A stretch of DNA of 64,000 nucleotides. Origin: Metabacillus bambusae (GTDB lineage: Bacteria > Bacillota > Bacilli > Bacillales > Bacillaceae). The notes beneath the pieces were generated by a model that searched no databases, was not told where the DNA came from, and saw only the letters and a program-made list of their open reading frames with translations. Made by a program: the position numbers and the translations under genes. Location of the stretch: contig NZ_JAGDEL010000001.1 in NCBI RefSeq assembly GCF_017497975.1, positions 1 to 64,000 of the forward strand. The letters are read 5' to 3'. Of the stretch, positions 43,464 through 52,649 are shown piece by piece (position 1 is the stretch's first letter; each line of letters starts with the position of its first letter).

Positions 43464-43485
43464 ATGGTCTTTAATGACCATTTTT
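43464..43485 (+). terminator. Terminator of xerS
   Basis: ATGGTC/GACCAT with a TTTAAT loop is followed by TTTTT, two bases after the stop codon. Confidence 0.8.
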
Positions 43486-43491
43486 AAAATC

Positions 43492-43524
<33 letters not shown>

Positions 43525-43757
43525 TGGTTTGAATTAAATTACATCTCATAACCTAAGTTTACTCAAGTTATTGAGACGTAATTTATCTTTTAACAAGAAT
43601 ATCTATTTTTTAATATTTTTTATCAATTAATACATAGATTCAATTTAATGTTTATGTTTACGATGATATTTTTTCTAGATTATCTTTTCTTAAATTACAA
43701 AGGATCTTCAAATTTTAAGTGCTACATCTCTAATTAGCTCAATACTAACAAATCATC

Positions 43758-43794
43758 CCCCTCAGGAAATATTAATGAATTATTTCCTGAGGGG
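43758..43794. terminator. Terminator hairpin of the beta-lactamase operon
   Basis: CCCCTCAGGAAAT pairs perfectly with ATTTCCTGAGGGG across an 11-base loop, 65 bp beyond the minus-strand bla stop. A near-identical stem recurs at 57371-57404. The other DNA in 43486-43858 is AT-rich with no gene. Confidence 0.6.
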
Positions 43795-43858
43795 TAAATT
43801 CAGCAAGGTATTGTCCTTCCTTACATAGTTTAATTAATTGTATTACTTCACCCTTTTC

Positions 43859-44785
43859 CTAGTTATGGTTTATTTTAAGAGTTTCGATTACTTCCTCTGT
43901 TGCTTGTGCAATAAGCTTGTCATTATAATCAGCGTCCTTTTTATCGCGACTAGAAAGTATTGCAAGAACAATAGGATCTCCCTTCGGTGGCCAAATGATA
44001 GCAATGTCATTTCGCGTTCCATATGATCCTGCTCCGGTTTTATCTGCAACTTCCCAACCTTTCGGTACTCCTGCTCGAATTAATGTATCTCCAGTAGTGT
44101 TTCTCTTAAGCCAATCTGTTAAAATCGTACGTTTCTCCGTTGGTAGTGCGTCTCCGATTATGAAAGCTTGGAGGCTGGTAGCAAGCGCTCTTGCTGTGCT
44201 AGTATCATGAATTTCTCCTGGATTAACTTCGTTTAACTCTGGCTCAAAACGTTCAGGTTTGGTAACATTATCACCAATCTCCCTGAGTGATTTTTTAAAC
44301 CCACTAGGTCCGCCAATTTGCTTAAGTATGAGGTTCCCTGCAGTATTGTCACTATATCGAAGAGAAGCATCGCTAAGCTCTTTAAGAGTCATTCCTGTAT
44401 CAATATGCTTTTCTGTGATCGGATTATAATTTACAAGGTCTTCACTTGTATAGGTAATTTTTTGGTTAAGGTCTGCTATTGACTTTTGTTGTAACAGTAC
44501 ACCTACAGCTAAAGCTTTATGAGTAGATGCATATGCAAAACGTTCTTCTGATCGATAAGTTACGGTTTGGTTTGTGCCAGTGTCCAGTGCAAAGACGCCA
44601 AGTCTAGCATCAAATTTATCCTCAAGTTTCGCAAAATCATCTGTCATTGCAGTTTCTTGTTTTTTTTGTTGAGGTTGAGTAGAATCGTTGTTATCACCTG
44701 AACAACCTACAAGCGTTACACAAGAGAGAAATAGTACTGGTACAACTTTTTTAAACTTAATATTAATTGTGTTCCATGATTTCAT
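43859..44785 (-). CDS. Class A beta-lactamase, lipoprotein
   Basis: A 308-residue serine beta-lactamase. A type II signal peptide ends in LVGC (Cys28), so a lipidated, membrane-bound enzyme is expected, as for other Bacillus penicillinases. All active-site motifs are present: Ser87-x-x-Lys90 (ASTHK), SDN 145-147, Glu181 in EPELN (the general base) and KTG 249-251. It hydrolyses penicillins and possibly cephalosporins. AGAGG is upstream of ATG. The gene follows the PBP gene by 93 bp with no BlaI-type operator of its own, so it is probably cotranscribed with it under BlaI control. Confidence 0.95.
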   Translation of the reverse strand: MKSWNTINIKFKKVVPVLFLSCVTLVGCSGDNNDSTQPQQKKQETAMTDDFAKLEDKFDARLGVFALDTGTNQTVTYRSEERFAYASTHKALAVGVLLQQKSIADLNQKITYTSEDLVNYNPITEKHIDTGMTLKELSDASLRYSDNTAGNLILKQIGGPSGFKKSLREIGDNVTKPERFEPELNEVNPGEIHDTSTARALATSLQAFIIGDALPTEKRTILTDWLKRNTTGDTLIRAGVPKGWEVADKTGAGSYGTRNDIAIIWPPKGDPIVLAILSSRDKKDADYNDKLIAQATEEVIETLKINHN

Positions 44786-44878
44786 TAAAATCTAACCTCT
44801 TTCCAAAATTTTAATTATCACCAAATGTTAGTTAAATATATGTAAAATTGGGTTGAATTCCCTAATCAATTTATTCCT

Positions 44879-46990
44879 TTATTTTACTTCTTCTTGCTTT
44901 TCAATTTCAGTAGTTGTTACATATTTCTTTTGTAAGTCCACATAGGCTTCAATTATTCGATTCGCAATCTTTTTATTTATTGGATCACTATCATTACTAA
45001 GCCATGGAACAACAACACTAAACGCTACCTCTGGATTTTCTGAAGGATAATAACCAACGAAGTTTAAATTATGCGTTTCTTTTCCCCAGTACTCACGTTT
45101 TATTCCATAATAGACTGTTTCTGAAGTTCCTGTTTTACCAGCAACATCATGTGAAAATTTGCCTTTAGCAGTTCCAGAAGTAACGACAAGCTTAAATCCT
45201 TGTTGAACCCGCTCTAAATCCTCTGCTGTGTTATTAACCTTATTTAAAACGTTTGCTTCCTTGTCAACAACAATTGGCCCAAGCTCTGAACCTTCAACAG
45301 GTGCATGTATACTTGTTACAATTCGAGGCTGAATCCGTGATCCACCATTTGCTATCACAGAAACATATTGTGCCAATTGAAGTGGTGTATACGTGTCAAA
45401 TTGACCAATCGAAATATCCAAAAGCTTCCCTGCCTCATCGGGTGTATTTTGCAAACCAGATGACTCTTGTGGTAAATCAATCCCAGTTGGAACCCCTAAA
45501 CCAAATTGCGCAAAATAATTTCTTAGCTTCTGGAAATCCTCTGATGTTGCATTCAATGGCCCATCTTTAACATAAGTGATATCAGCAATTTTCATCGCAA
45601 CATAAAACATATACACGTTTGATGATAGCTTTAATGCACTTAAATCAGTCATTAGTCCTAAAGGATAAGCACTATATGACTTCTTTTCAGGTGTGCCCTT
45701 TAAATATATCGGTGCATCATAATACGTTTGACCATGTGGCATTCCATCCTGATAACCAGCAAGAACCGTTGCACCTTTTATAGTTGATCCTGCTTCATAC
45801 TGTGTAGTAAAAGCACCGTACGTATAATCAAGTACTTTACTACGGTTATGTGGATCAAGTTGCTTGCCAACCATCGCTAAAACATCGCCCTGATAGGGAT
45901 CCATCATCACGACAAATGCGCGATCCATTAAAAAGTGGCCTCCACTAGCTTTACGTAATTCTTCCTCTACGATCTCTTCGACTTTCATTTGAAGCTCCAT
46001 ATCAAATGAAAGCTTTAAGTCATAACCTCTTTGTCCTTCATCTATAATTTTTTCAGAAACAATCTTTCCGCTGTTATCTGAAATATATTCCACTTTTGCT
46101 TTACTTGGATTTAAGTAATCTTCATACTTGTACTCTAGATAACTTTTTCCTACACGTTCGTTTCGAGCATATCCTCTTACCGTATAAAAATCCTCTCGTG
46201 ATTCAAGAATTCCTTGTTCAGGTGAGGTTAGCCCACCAAAGATTGTCTTTAAATAATCACCATATGAATATGAACGGTCCCAATCAGTGATAACGTCAAT
46301 CCCTGGTAATTCTTCTAAATGTTCAGCAACAGTAGCTACTTCCGTATCAGTTAAATTTGTTGATTTTACAATCTGGGGTTCATATTGGTAACCTGAAGAA
46401 AAACGCGTGTAAATAAAAACAAGCTCTTGCTGCTTAGTACTTGCTTTTATTGCTTTTATCTCCTCAATTGGAACACGCTCAACTTGTAGTCTGTAAGCTT
46501 TAGTTGGCTCTAATTCTAACTCTTTTTCAGAAAGCAGTTTCTTGGTCTCTTCAGAGTTTAATGCTAACCAATAATCTTTAATATCACGATCCTTTAGCTC
46601 TTCCTTTAAAAACTCGGCATCATAACTGATATACTCTGCAAGCTTTTTTGCTGTATTTATCTTATCTGCTGCTGCTTTTGTAGTCTTGTCAACTGTATAT
46701 GTGATTGCTGGAACACTTTTGTTATCCACCACTACTCGGTTATAACGGTCATACATTTTCCCTCTTGGGGCTGGAAGGCTTGCATAATCAGATTCAGTTC
46801 TTAAAACTTCTTTTGAAAACTCTTCCCCTTGTACAATTTGAACGATTCCTAAACGGACAACAAGTGCAACGAATAGTAAAAAGACAAGAAAAAAGAAAAC
46901 ATTAATCCGAACATATCTTAACTTTCTAAGTTTCCGGTATTCAGATGCATTTCAGTTTTGTTCTTTCAAAGCTGCCTCCTCCTTTTTCAT
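44879..46990 (-). pseudogene. Class B penicillin-binding protein with an in-frame TGA at codon 13
   Basis: Reading from ATG 46990, the frame gives MKKEEAALKEQN, then TGA (46952-46954), then an uninterrupted frame with a membrane helix (VFFFLVFLLFVALVVRLGIV), a dimerisation region and a transpeptidase domain with STIK (GSTIKGATVL), SSN (SSNVYM) and KTG (GKTGTSE). The total of about 703 codons fits PbpA/PbpH-type peptidoglycan transpeptidases. After the TGA there is no ATG, GTG or TTG until 46756, which would give a 625-residue form without the anchor. A nonsense mutation or a base error is likely. The promoter overlaps a BlaI operator (47121), so this PBP looks inducible by beta-lactams and may once have been a low-affinity resistance PBP. 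Confidence 0.85.
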
Positions 46991-47118
46991 AATTTTTATA
47001 TTTCAAGCTCTCAACCATTGAATTTTCGACTTTCCTTAATTAACCGTAACTGGTGATCTGATGTAGTCGTCTTTCCAGCTATAGTTTTGTTTTATAGAGT
47101 ATAGAATGCGAATCCTTA

Positions 47119-47146
47119 AACTTACACTTGTAAGATTTAAAGTCAA
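47119..47146 (-). promoter_or_regulatory. PBP promoter P1 with BlaI operator O1
   Basis: On the minus strand TTGACT (47141-47146), a 16-base spacer and TAAGTT (47119-47124) form a promoter. The operator-like CTTACACTTGTAAG (47121-47134) covers the spacer and -10. BlaI bound here would block the PBP-bla operon. Confidence 0.65.
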
Positions 47147-47501
47147 AACTTTGCAAAAAAGCATGAATATCATATGTTTATTAGCATGAGTTCATGTACC
47201 ATATGACACATTTTCACCTTTCTATGAGCTTATCAATTTCTAAAAGTATTTGTATATCTTGTCACAACGTCTTCAACGGTTATGTATTCTTTTAATACTT
47301 CGATTAAAAATGCCCCTAAAAAACAACCTGATAACTCGCTCAATCCCATGGAATTCTACTTCATAATTATTTAATGGTTTTATTTTTCTTAAATGAGTTT
47401 TCCCCCTTCACATTCCAATTCCCCTATAAATAGCAGTCTACTGCTATTCCGGGAATAACATGAAAAACAGCCTTCTGTTTACCATTTATTAAATAACAAA
47501 A

Positions 47502-47552
47502 CTTACAAATGTAATTTTTATGAATTATTACACATGTAAGTTTTTAAGTCAA
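47502..47552 (-). promoter_or_regulatory. PBP promoter P2 with BlaI operators O2 and O3
   Basis: Minus-strand TTGACT (47547-47552), a 17-base spacer and AATAAT (47524-47529). O3 (ATTACACATGTAAG, 47527-47540) fills the spacer. O2 (CTTACAAATGTAATT, 47502-47516) lies just downstream of the expected start. Both share the TTACANNTGTAA core. Confidence 0.65.
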
Positions 47553-47614
47553 CCCTTTTAAACCTAGTAAAATGATTACTCATATCTATAAGTGATAACA
47601 ATGATAACCAAAAT

Positions 47615-47629
47615 ACTACATTTGTAAGT
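47615..47629. promoter_or_regulatory. BlaI operator-like O4
   Basis: ACTACATTTGTAAGT shares the TACANNTGTAAGT core with the other four sites. No clear promoter could be assigned to it. Confidence 0.5.
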
Positions 47630-47781
47630 TCTTTTAAATTTTGCTATCAACTTTCTTCAGACTACAGATCGCCCCTCATTTCCTTGTCTTAAACTACCGC
47701 TACTACTGTCTTCACTATTTTAGGACTTTCACCTTATCGACTATAGCCAAGTCAAAGGTTTTTGCTTTATTATTTCATTCA

Positions 47782-47830
47782 TTGACTTCTTAAAATACGA
47801 ACAATATAATTAAATTATTACAAATGTAAG
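47782..47830 (+). promoter_or_regulatory. blaI-blaR1 promoter with BlaI operator O5
   Basis: TTGACT (47782-47787), a 17-base spacer and TATAAT (47805-47810) make a near-consensus promoter. ATTACAAATGTAAG (47817-47830) covers the start point. This is the usual autoregulation of blaI. Confidence 0.8.
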
Positions 47831-47845
47831 TTTAGGATGGTTTAT

Positions 47846-48226
47846 ATGAAAAAAATACCCCAAATCTCAGAAGCAGAATTAGAAGTTATGAAAATAATCT
47901 GGAAACATCCTTCTATCAATACCAATGAGGTTATTGAAAAGTTATCTAGAACTAGCGAATGGAGCCCTAAAACAATTCAAACGATGTTGTTACGGCTAAT
48001 AAAAAAAGGTGCTTTGAATCATTCTAAAGATGGCCGTGTATTCGTTTATACACCAAATGTAGCTGAAAGTGATTATCTAGAAATTGAGAGCAATAGTTTT
48101 TTAAATCGTTTTTATAATGGCACTCTTAACTCAATGGTATTAAACTTTTTGGAAAATGATAAGCTATCAGATAATGAAATTGACGAATTGTATCAAATTT
48201 TAGAAGACCGAAAGAACAGAAAGTAG
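47846..48226 (+). CDS. blaI: BlaI/MecI-type penicillinase repressor
   Basis: This 126-residue winged-helix repressor begins MKKIPQISEAELEVMKIIW, the typical BlaI N-terminus; the recognition region is WSPKTIQTMLLRLIKKG. BlaI dimers bind TACANNTGTA operators and are cleaved after beta-lactam sensing by BlaR1. ATG at 47846 is 5 bases after AGGATGG; the ATG at 47837 overlaps that site. The family's cleavage region (VFVYTPNV, then NSFLNRFYNG with the Asn-Phe-type bond area) is present. It lies upstream of blaR1 by 8 bp, one operon. It should repress the PBP-bla operon and its own promoter. Confidence 0.93.
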   Translation: MKKIPQISEAELEVMKIIWKHPSINTNEVIEKLSRTSEWSPKTIQTMLLRLIKKGALNHSKDGRVFVYTPNVAESDYLEIESNSFLNRFYNGTLNSMVLNFLENDKLSDNEIDELYQILEDRKNRK

Positions 48227-48234
48227 GAAATCAC

Positions 48235-50021
48235 ATGGGCAGTTCCTTCTTTACTCTCTTTTTTATCAGTAATATCATATTGGCTGTGATTTTTTGCATC
48301 GTCGTACTCATAAAAATAATATTAAAGGTTCAAATTACTGTAAACACCAATTATCATATCAGTGTGATTTCTCTTTTAACATTACTTGTTCCATTTATCC
48401 CCCTTCATTTTCTTAACACAAATTCTTTTTTTGACTGGATGATAAACTTTGGAACAAGCCATGCAAAATTATCTGATATCCAATCTTCAAGAACAACGCA
48501 AGAAACTGTTCAAAGTGCAAATTTGCTACAAGATTTTTCTATGTCAATTGACCATTCGTCCTTCAAAATGATAGATTCTATCTTTTTCATAGTGTGGATA
48601 GTAGGAATGATTATTATGCTCTTTGCTACTTTATATAGCAATCTAAGAATTAGCCAAATAAAAAAGAGCTTACAAGTAGTTGGAAATATAGAGCTATCAA
48701 CACTTTTTAATTCATGTAAAGAGGAATTACATATTCATAAAAAGATTGTTTTAGGTTATTCCTCCTTAATAAAATCACCTATTACCTTTGGACTTTTCCA
48801 ACCATATATTATCATTCCAAAGATATTTCAATGCTTTCTACTGACGAAATGAAATGTGTTTTGCTTCATGAGTTGTACCATTGTAAACGGAGAGATATGC
48901 TAGTAAACTATATCATGTGTATGTCGAGAACAGTTTATTGGTTTAATCCACTCGTATGGTATTTTTTAAGAGAAATGAAAACAGAAATGGAGATTTCTTG
49001 CGATTATGCAGTTTTAAAAACGCTGGATAAGGAATCACATCTCAAATATGGTGAGGTAATATTAAGATTTGCTTCTCTATCCCAACGAACATCATCTTTG
49101 TTAGCTGCTTCGGAAATCAGCAGCTCCTACAAACATATAAAAAGGCGTATTGTAAAAATCGCAAATTTCCAAATAGAACCTCCTCTGCTAAAGATAAAAA
49201 GTGCTTTAGTATTCATCATTGTTCTGGCAATCATTTTGATTAGTATCCCATCGCTATCGGTATTGGCTGTGAACAAAGAAATACATTCCTTTTCTAATAC
49301 TAATTTAGTGAACAAAGATTACAGTAGTATTTTTGATGAATTTTCAGGGAGTTTTGTACTTTATGATTCCAAAATAAAAAAGTACACTATACATAATACA
49401 GAAGAAAGTACTACACGATTCGCACCTGCTTCCACTTATAAGATATTCAGTGCATTGTTTGCGTTAGAATCTGGGATTATTACAAGATACAATTCTCAAA
49501 TGCCTTGGGATGAAACTCTACATCCGTATGAAGAATGGAATCAAGACCAAGATTTATTCTCTGCTATGGGAAACTCCGTCACATGGTATTTTCAAAATCT
49601 TGACCAACAAATGGGCAAAAAGAAATTGCAAAATTACTATGAACAGATCAATTACGGAAATGGCGATTTATCAGGCAATATAACTAATTATTGGATAGAT
49701 GAATCTCTAAAAATTTCTCCTGTTGAACAGGTAGATTTGTTGAAAAAGTTTTATGATAATGAATTCGCTTTTGAACAAGCCAATATTCAAACTGTGAAAG
49801 ACTCCTTATTTATAGAAGAATCAAATGGTAAACTTTTATCTGGAAAAACGGGAACCATAGATGTAAATGGAGAATTCATTGAAGGTTGGTTTGTAGGATA
49901 TGTAGAAACTATCGATAATACTTTTTTCTTTGCTGTTCATATTCAAGGTGATAAGCAAGCAGGTGGAAGCTCTGCTGCTAAGATAGCACTTTCCATTTTG
50001 GAGAAGGAAGGTATTTATTAA
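48235..50021 (+). pseudogene. blaR1: BlaR1 beta-lactam sensor-transducer, frameshifted
   Basis: Two overlapping frames (48235-48852 and 48831-50021) together make a full BlaR1 of about 595 residues. There are N-terminal membrane helices and an M56 zinc-protease domain (YIIIPK, then HELYH with the HExxH metal site, FNPLVWYFLREMKTEMEISCDYAV). A further helix at about 330 and a C-terminal class D-like penicillin sensor (PASTYKIFSAL with the acylated Ser, and GKTGT) follow. One base seems missing at 48822/48823: adding a G in CCAAAG-ATATTTC restores IPKDISMLSTDEMKC. As written the protease and membrane parts are separated, so signalling would fail and BlaI would not be inactivated. A read error is possible. 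Confidence 0.88.
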
Positions 50022-50116
50022 TTAGTTTCCATAAGATGGAAATTATTTTACATCTAGTTTTTTATTCTATAGATAAATGGGTTAATACCTTCTCTTATCT
50101 TAATCATTAAAAGCTG

Positions 50117-50147
50117 AACCGTAGATTTGATACTCTGCGGTTTTTTT
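50117..50147 (+). terminator. Terminator of blaI-blaR1
   Basis: AACCGTAGA pairs with TCTGCGGTT (one G-T pair) and is followed by TTTTTTT. Confidence 0.85.
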
Positions 50148-50191
50148 CAATACAGAAGTGATTCCATTGCTTCATTATTGCCATTGTCGTC

Positions 50192-50233
50192 AAGTAAAAA
50201 AGCCTTGGATTTAAACCCAAAGTTTTTTTACTT
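50192..50233. terminator. Bidirectional terminator
   Basis: AAGTAAAAAA and TTTTTTTACTT flank an inner CTTGG/CCAAA region. It lies between the convergent blaR1 and membrane-protein genes. Confidence 0.75.
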
Positions 50234-50294
50234 TTCGTAAGGTATATAATGAAAAATAATTTTGTTAGTTTTAGCAAAAATGAAAAACATCTGT

Positions 50295-50834
50295 TTAAAG
50301 ATGGTTAAGTTGTTTCTTTTCAATAAAGTCCACGGCGATCTTTACAACAACCCCTATCACGAACAAAACTACTAATGAGTAAAAGTAAGTCCAATTGTGT
50401 AATTTATAGAGACCAATATAAACAAAGATTGGCTGTACAATAAAAGAGATTAAACTTGCAACAATAAAATTTGCAATAAAAAAGAACTTCCACCTACTAA
50501 AGAATTGATACATTAACGCTATAATACTAGGAATAATAATAAATTCTACTGTAGCGATTGGTGCAAGAAAGCGAACTAACTGATGAGGATGACTCCATAA
50601 TAGGAAGTATTCTCCGATATCATCAAAAATAGTATTGATTACATAACTAATTATAAATGCCAATGTGATCAGTAAAATTCTTTGTCGATCTATTAAGAAA
50701 AGAAATAATATGAGAAAGATTACATTCATGATTAGTATAACCCACCAATGAAAATGGAATAAATCCTGGTGAATCCAATAGTCCATTTCCATTTGATGTA
50801 ATGTACTGGTCATTCTTTCTATTTCTTTATCCAT
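50295..50834 (-). CDS. CBO0543-like membrane protein
   Basis: This 179-residue protein has five predicted membrane helices (about 28-48, 53-70, 85-108, 117-140, 148-168) and the pattern of the CBO0543 family (DDIGEYFLLWSHPHQLVRFLAP, with an acidic segment before helix 3). The function is unknown. AAAGGAGG lies 6 bases before ATG. It is monocistronic, with a shared terminator on its 3' side. Confidence 0.7.
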   Translation of the reverse strand: MDKEIERMTSTLHQMEMDYWIHQDLFHFHWWVILIMNVIFLILFLFLIDRQRILLITLAFIISYVINTIFDDIGEYFLLWSHPHQLVRFLAPIATVEFIIIPSIIALMYQFFSRWKFFFIANFIVASLISFIVQPIFVYIGLYKLHNWTYFYSLVVLFVIGVVVKIAVDFIEKKQLNHL

Positions 50835-51044
50835 ATAGTACCTCCTTTGTTATGTAATAGTATCTCCTGAATCAATAGTATTAATGCGCTCGACTTTTAT
50901 CTGTAATCGTTTGAATAGAATAAACTATTTTTTCATTTATTCTCGTAATTATTCAGCGCAAATGATGATATTTTTATCACAGGATGTACTAACATAACTT
51001 CAACTAACAAAAAAGACATAGAAGAAAAGGTAGCAACAGATGAA

Positions 51045-51677
51045 GTGAATTACACAGATCAAAAAAATTGGGCGTTTGAATCCGGCGATACACAATCACC
51101 AATCGACATTAACACAACTAAGACACAGGCAATGAAAGACAGTGGAGTAATTGAACTTAACTATAATAATGCTGTACTTGATGAAGTGGACAATGGTCAC
51201 AGTATCCAAGTAGACGCTACTGGAACAGCAAAAATCAATGGACGTAACTTTGATTTAACACAATTCCATTTTCATGCACCTAGTGAGCATAAACTTGATG
51301 GTAAGCAATATCCAATTGAAGCACATTTTGTAAATAAAGCACAAAACGGTCGAATAGCTGTTATTAGTGTGTTCTTCAATGAAGGTGCAGAAAACCAAGG
51401 ATTTAAAAAAGTGATTGATAGCATTAAAAAAGGTGATAAAAACACTGATGTTGGTGAAATCAGTATTGCCGCTATGCTTCCTACTAACAAAAGTTATTAT
51501 CACTACCTTGGTTCATTGACTACTCCCCCTCTTTCAGAAAATGTGGAATGGTATGTCATGAAAAATCCAGTAGAAATCTCGAAAACACAAATCGACGCTT
51601 TCCAAAGTTATTACAATAGTAACAATCGTGATATTCAACCATTAAACGAACGTATTATATTAAAACACGAAGAATAA
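51045..51677 (+). CDS. Alpha-class carbonic anhydrase lacking its signal peptide
   Basis: These 210 residues contain a full alpha-carbonic anhydrase core: NWAFESG, QSPIDI, the zinc ligands in QFHFHAPSEH and EAHFV, and LGSLTTPPLSENVEWYV (substrate pocket). The enzyme hydrates CO2 and is normally exported. Upstream in the same frame is GCTNITSTNKKDIEEKVATDEV, a lipobox-like mature start, but no start codon or signal sequence precedes it; ATGATGATATTTTT just ahead is in another frame, as if one base were lost. The listed GTG start has no ribosome binding site. The gene is probably 5'-broken or misread. A good terminator follows. Confidence 0.78.
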   Translation: MNYTDQKNWAFESGDTQSPIDINTTKTQAMKDSGVIELNYNNAVLDEVDNGHSIQVDATGTAKINGRNFDLTQFHFHAPSEHKLDGKQYPIEAHFVNKAQNGRIAVISVFFNEGAENQGFKKVIDSIKKGDKNTDVGEISIAAMLPTNKSYYHYLGSLTTPPLSENVEWYVMKNPVEISKTQIDAFQSYYNSNNRDIQPLNERIILKHEE

Positions 51678-51691
51678 ATAAAATTGAAACA

Positions 51692-51728
51692 CCCCCTTAC
51701 TGCTTCATAAAAGTAAGGGGGCTTTGTT
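51692..51728 (+). terminator. Terminator of the carbonic anhydrase gene
   Basis: CCCCCTTACT pairs perfectly with AGTAAGGGGG and is followed by CTTTGTTTT. A second hairpin GTGCATTA/TAATGCAC lies at 51781-51808. Confidence 0.8.
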
Positions 51729-51830
51729 TTAAAATCATACTTAAAATAATAAAAATATCACAATTTTAGTTCATTAAGAAGTGCATTACCCCTACTTGAA
51801 TAATGCACTCCGTTTGTAGTATAAGACTTA

Positions 51831-52016
51831 TTAAACAATCTTTTCTGGATTTCTAACCTTAAGAAGTAATATAAAACCGCAATTCACACAAAAGCAAGCA
51901 TCAACTGGGGAACTTTTAACTACTGTTCTTTTCTTAAACAAAGCTCCATAACCCTTAAATTTACCAGTTTACACTTTTGTTGACCCACATTCTGAACAAA
52001 CTCTTTCTATTTTCAA
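51831..52016 (-). pseudogene. Small zinc-ribbon protein with an in-frame stop
   Basis: AGGAGGGG is 5 bases before TTG 52016. The frame encodes MKIERVCSECGSTKV, then TAA (51969-51971). It continues in the same frame for 45 codons (TGKFKGYGALFKKRTVVKSS, then DACFCVNCGFILLL) to TAA at 51831-51833. The two Cys-x-x-Cys pairs form a zinc ribbon across the stop codon, so a single nonsense change or base error has split the gene. The function is unknown. Confidence 0.65.
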
Positions 52017-52040
52017 ATAATCCCCTCCTACCTTTTATAA

Positions 52041-52649
52041 TCATTTATATATTTGTGTTTGATATGCTCTGTATGAACGAAAAATCGATACGAGTAATGT
52101 AAGCAAAAGAATAGAGAAAAAACTAACAAGCATCAGGTTACCTGGAAGAAAAACGCAAAACAACATTAGTGTACCCCCAATAAATATCGGTAAAGAAAAT
52201 GGGCGTATAACAATATTCCACACTTGGTTGGTTGATTTAGAAATTTGAGAGGAATCTTCATTTATTTCAAGTAGAAATCTTGGAAGAGTGTTAGCGGTTG
52301 TAATCAATACTAATCCAACACTTATAGGAACTAATAAGAGTAGGTTCATTTCTGTCCCTGTTGTTATCAGGAGTATTGCACAATGAAATATAAATAAAAT
52401 GATTGAAAGTGATAGAAAAATGGCTTCGAACCCATTTTTATAACGAGAATAAGAACCTTGTTTTTTAATCAGTTTTGGAAGAATGAAAATATTACTGTTA
52501 ACTATAAGCATTGTGAATGGAATAATAAATAATACTACTTCCCTTGTTCCATATATAGCTTCATCGACAGTTATATTCGTAAAAGACAAATAAAGACTTA
52601 CGCCAAAAGATAAAACGGTTAAAAATATTATACAAATTACCTTTAACAT
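52041..52649 (-). CDS. SdpI-like membrane protein
   Basis: This 202-residue protein has about six membrane helices (6-25, 37-53, 72-92, 100-116, 150-170, 173-190). The segment LITTANTLPRFLL followed by STNQVWNIVIRP resembles the SdpI family (GNYLPK, then TLSNETVWxxxxR), which gives immunity to the SDP killing factor in B. subtilis. It overlaps the SdpR-like gene by one base, matching the sdpRI arrangement. No toxin gene (sdpABC) is present, so it may be an orphan immunity or stress gene. Confidence 0.65.
   Translation of the reverse strand: MLKVICIIFLTVLSFGVSLYLSFTNITVDEAIYGTREVVLFIIPFTMLIVNSNIFILPKLIKKQGSYSRYKNGFEAIFLSLSIILFIFHCAILLITTGTEMNLLLLVPISVGLVLITTANTLPRFLLEINEDSSQISKSTNQVWNIVIRPFSLPIFIGGTLMLFCVFLPGNLMLVSFFSILLLTLLVSIFRSYRAYQTQIYK

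Larger units (their letters stand above)
46991..47845. other. Regulatory region between the PBP and blaI genes
   Basis: These 855 bases hold five BlaI-type operators, two minus-strand promoters and one plus-strand promoter. A minus-strand hairpin AAACAG/CTGTTT with T's (about 47465-47480) may attenuate the longer PBP transcript. A minus-strand stretch at about 47245-47385 is open in two frames but has no ribosome binding site. The long PBP leader may have other roles. Confidence 0.5.

Noticed and set aside
47245-47385. Small minus-strand gene in the PBP leader region
   Set aside because: Two frames are open for about 38 codons, but neither has a ribosome binding site and they overlap each other.
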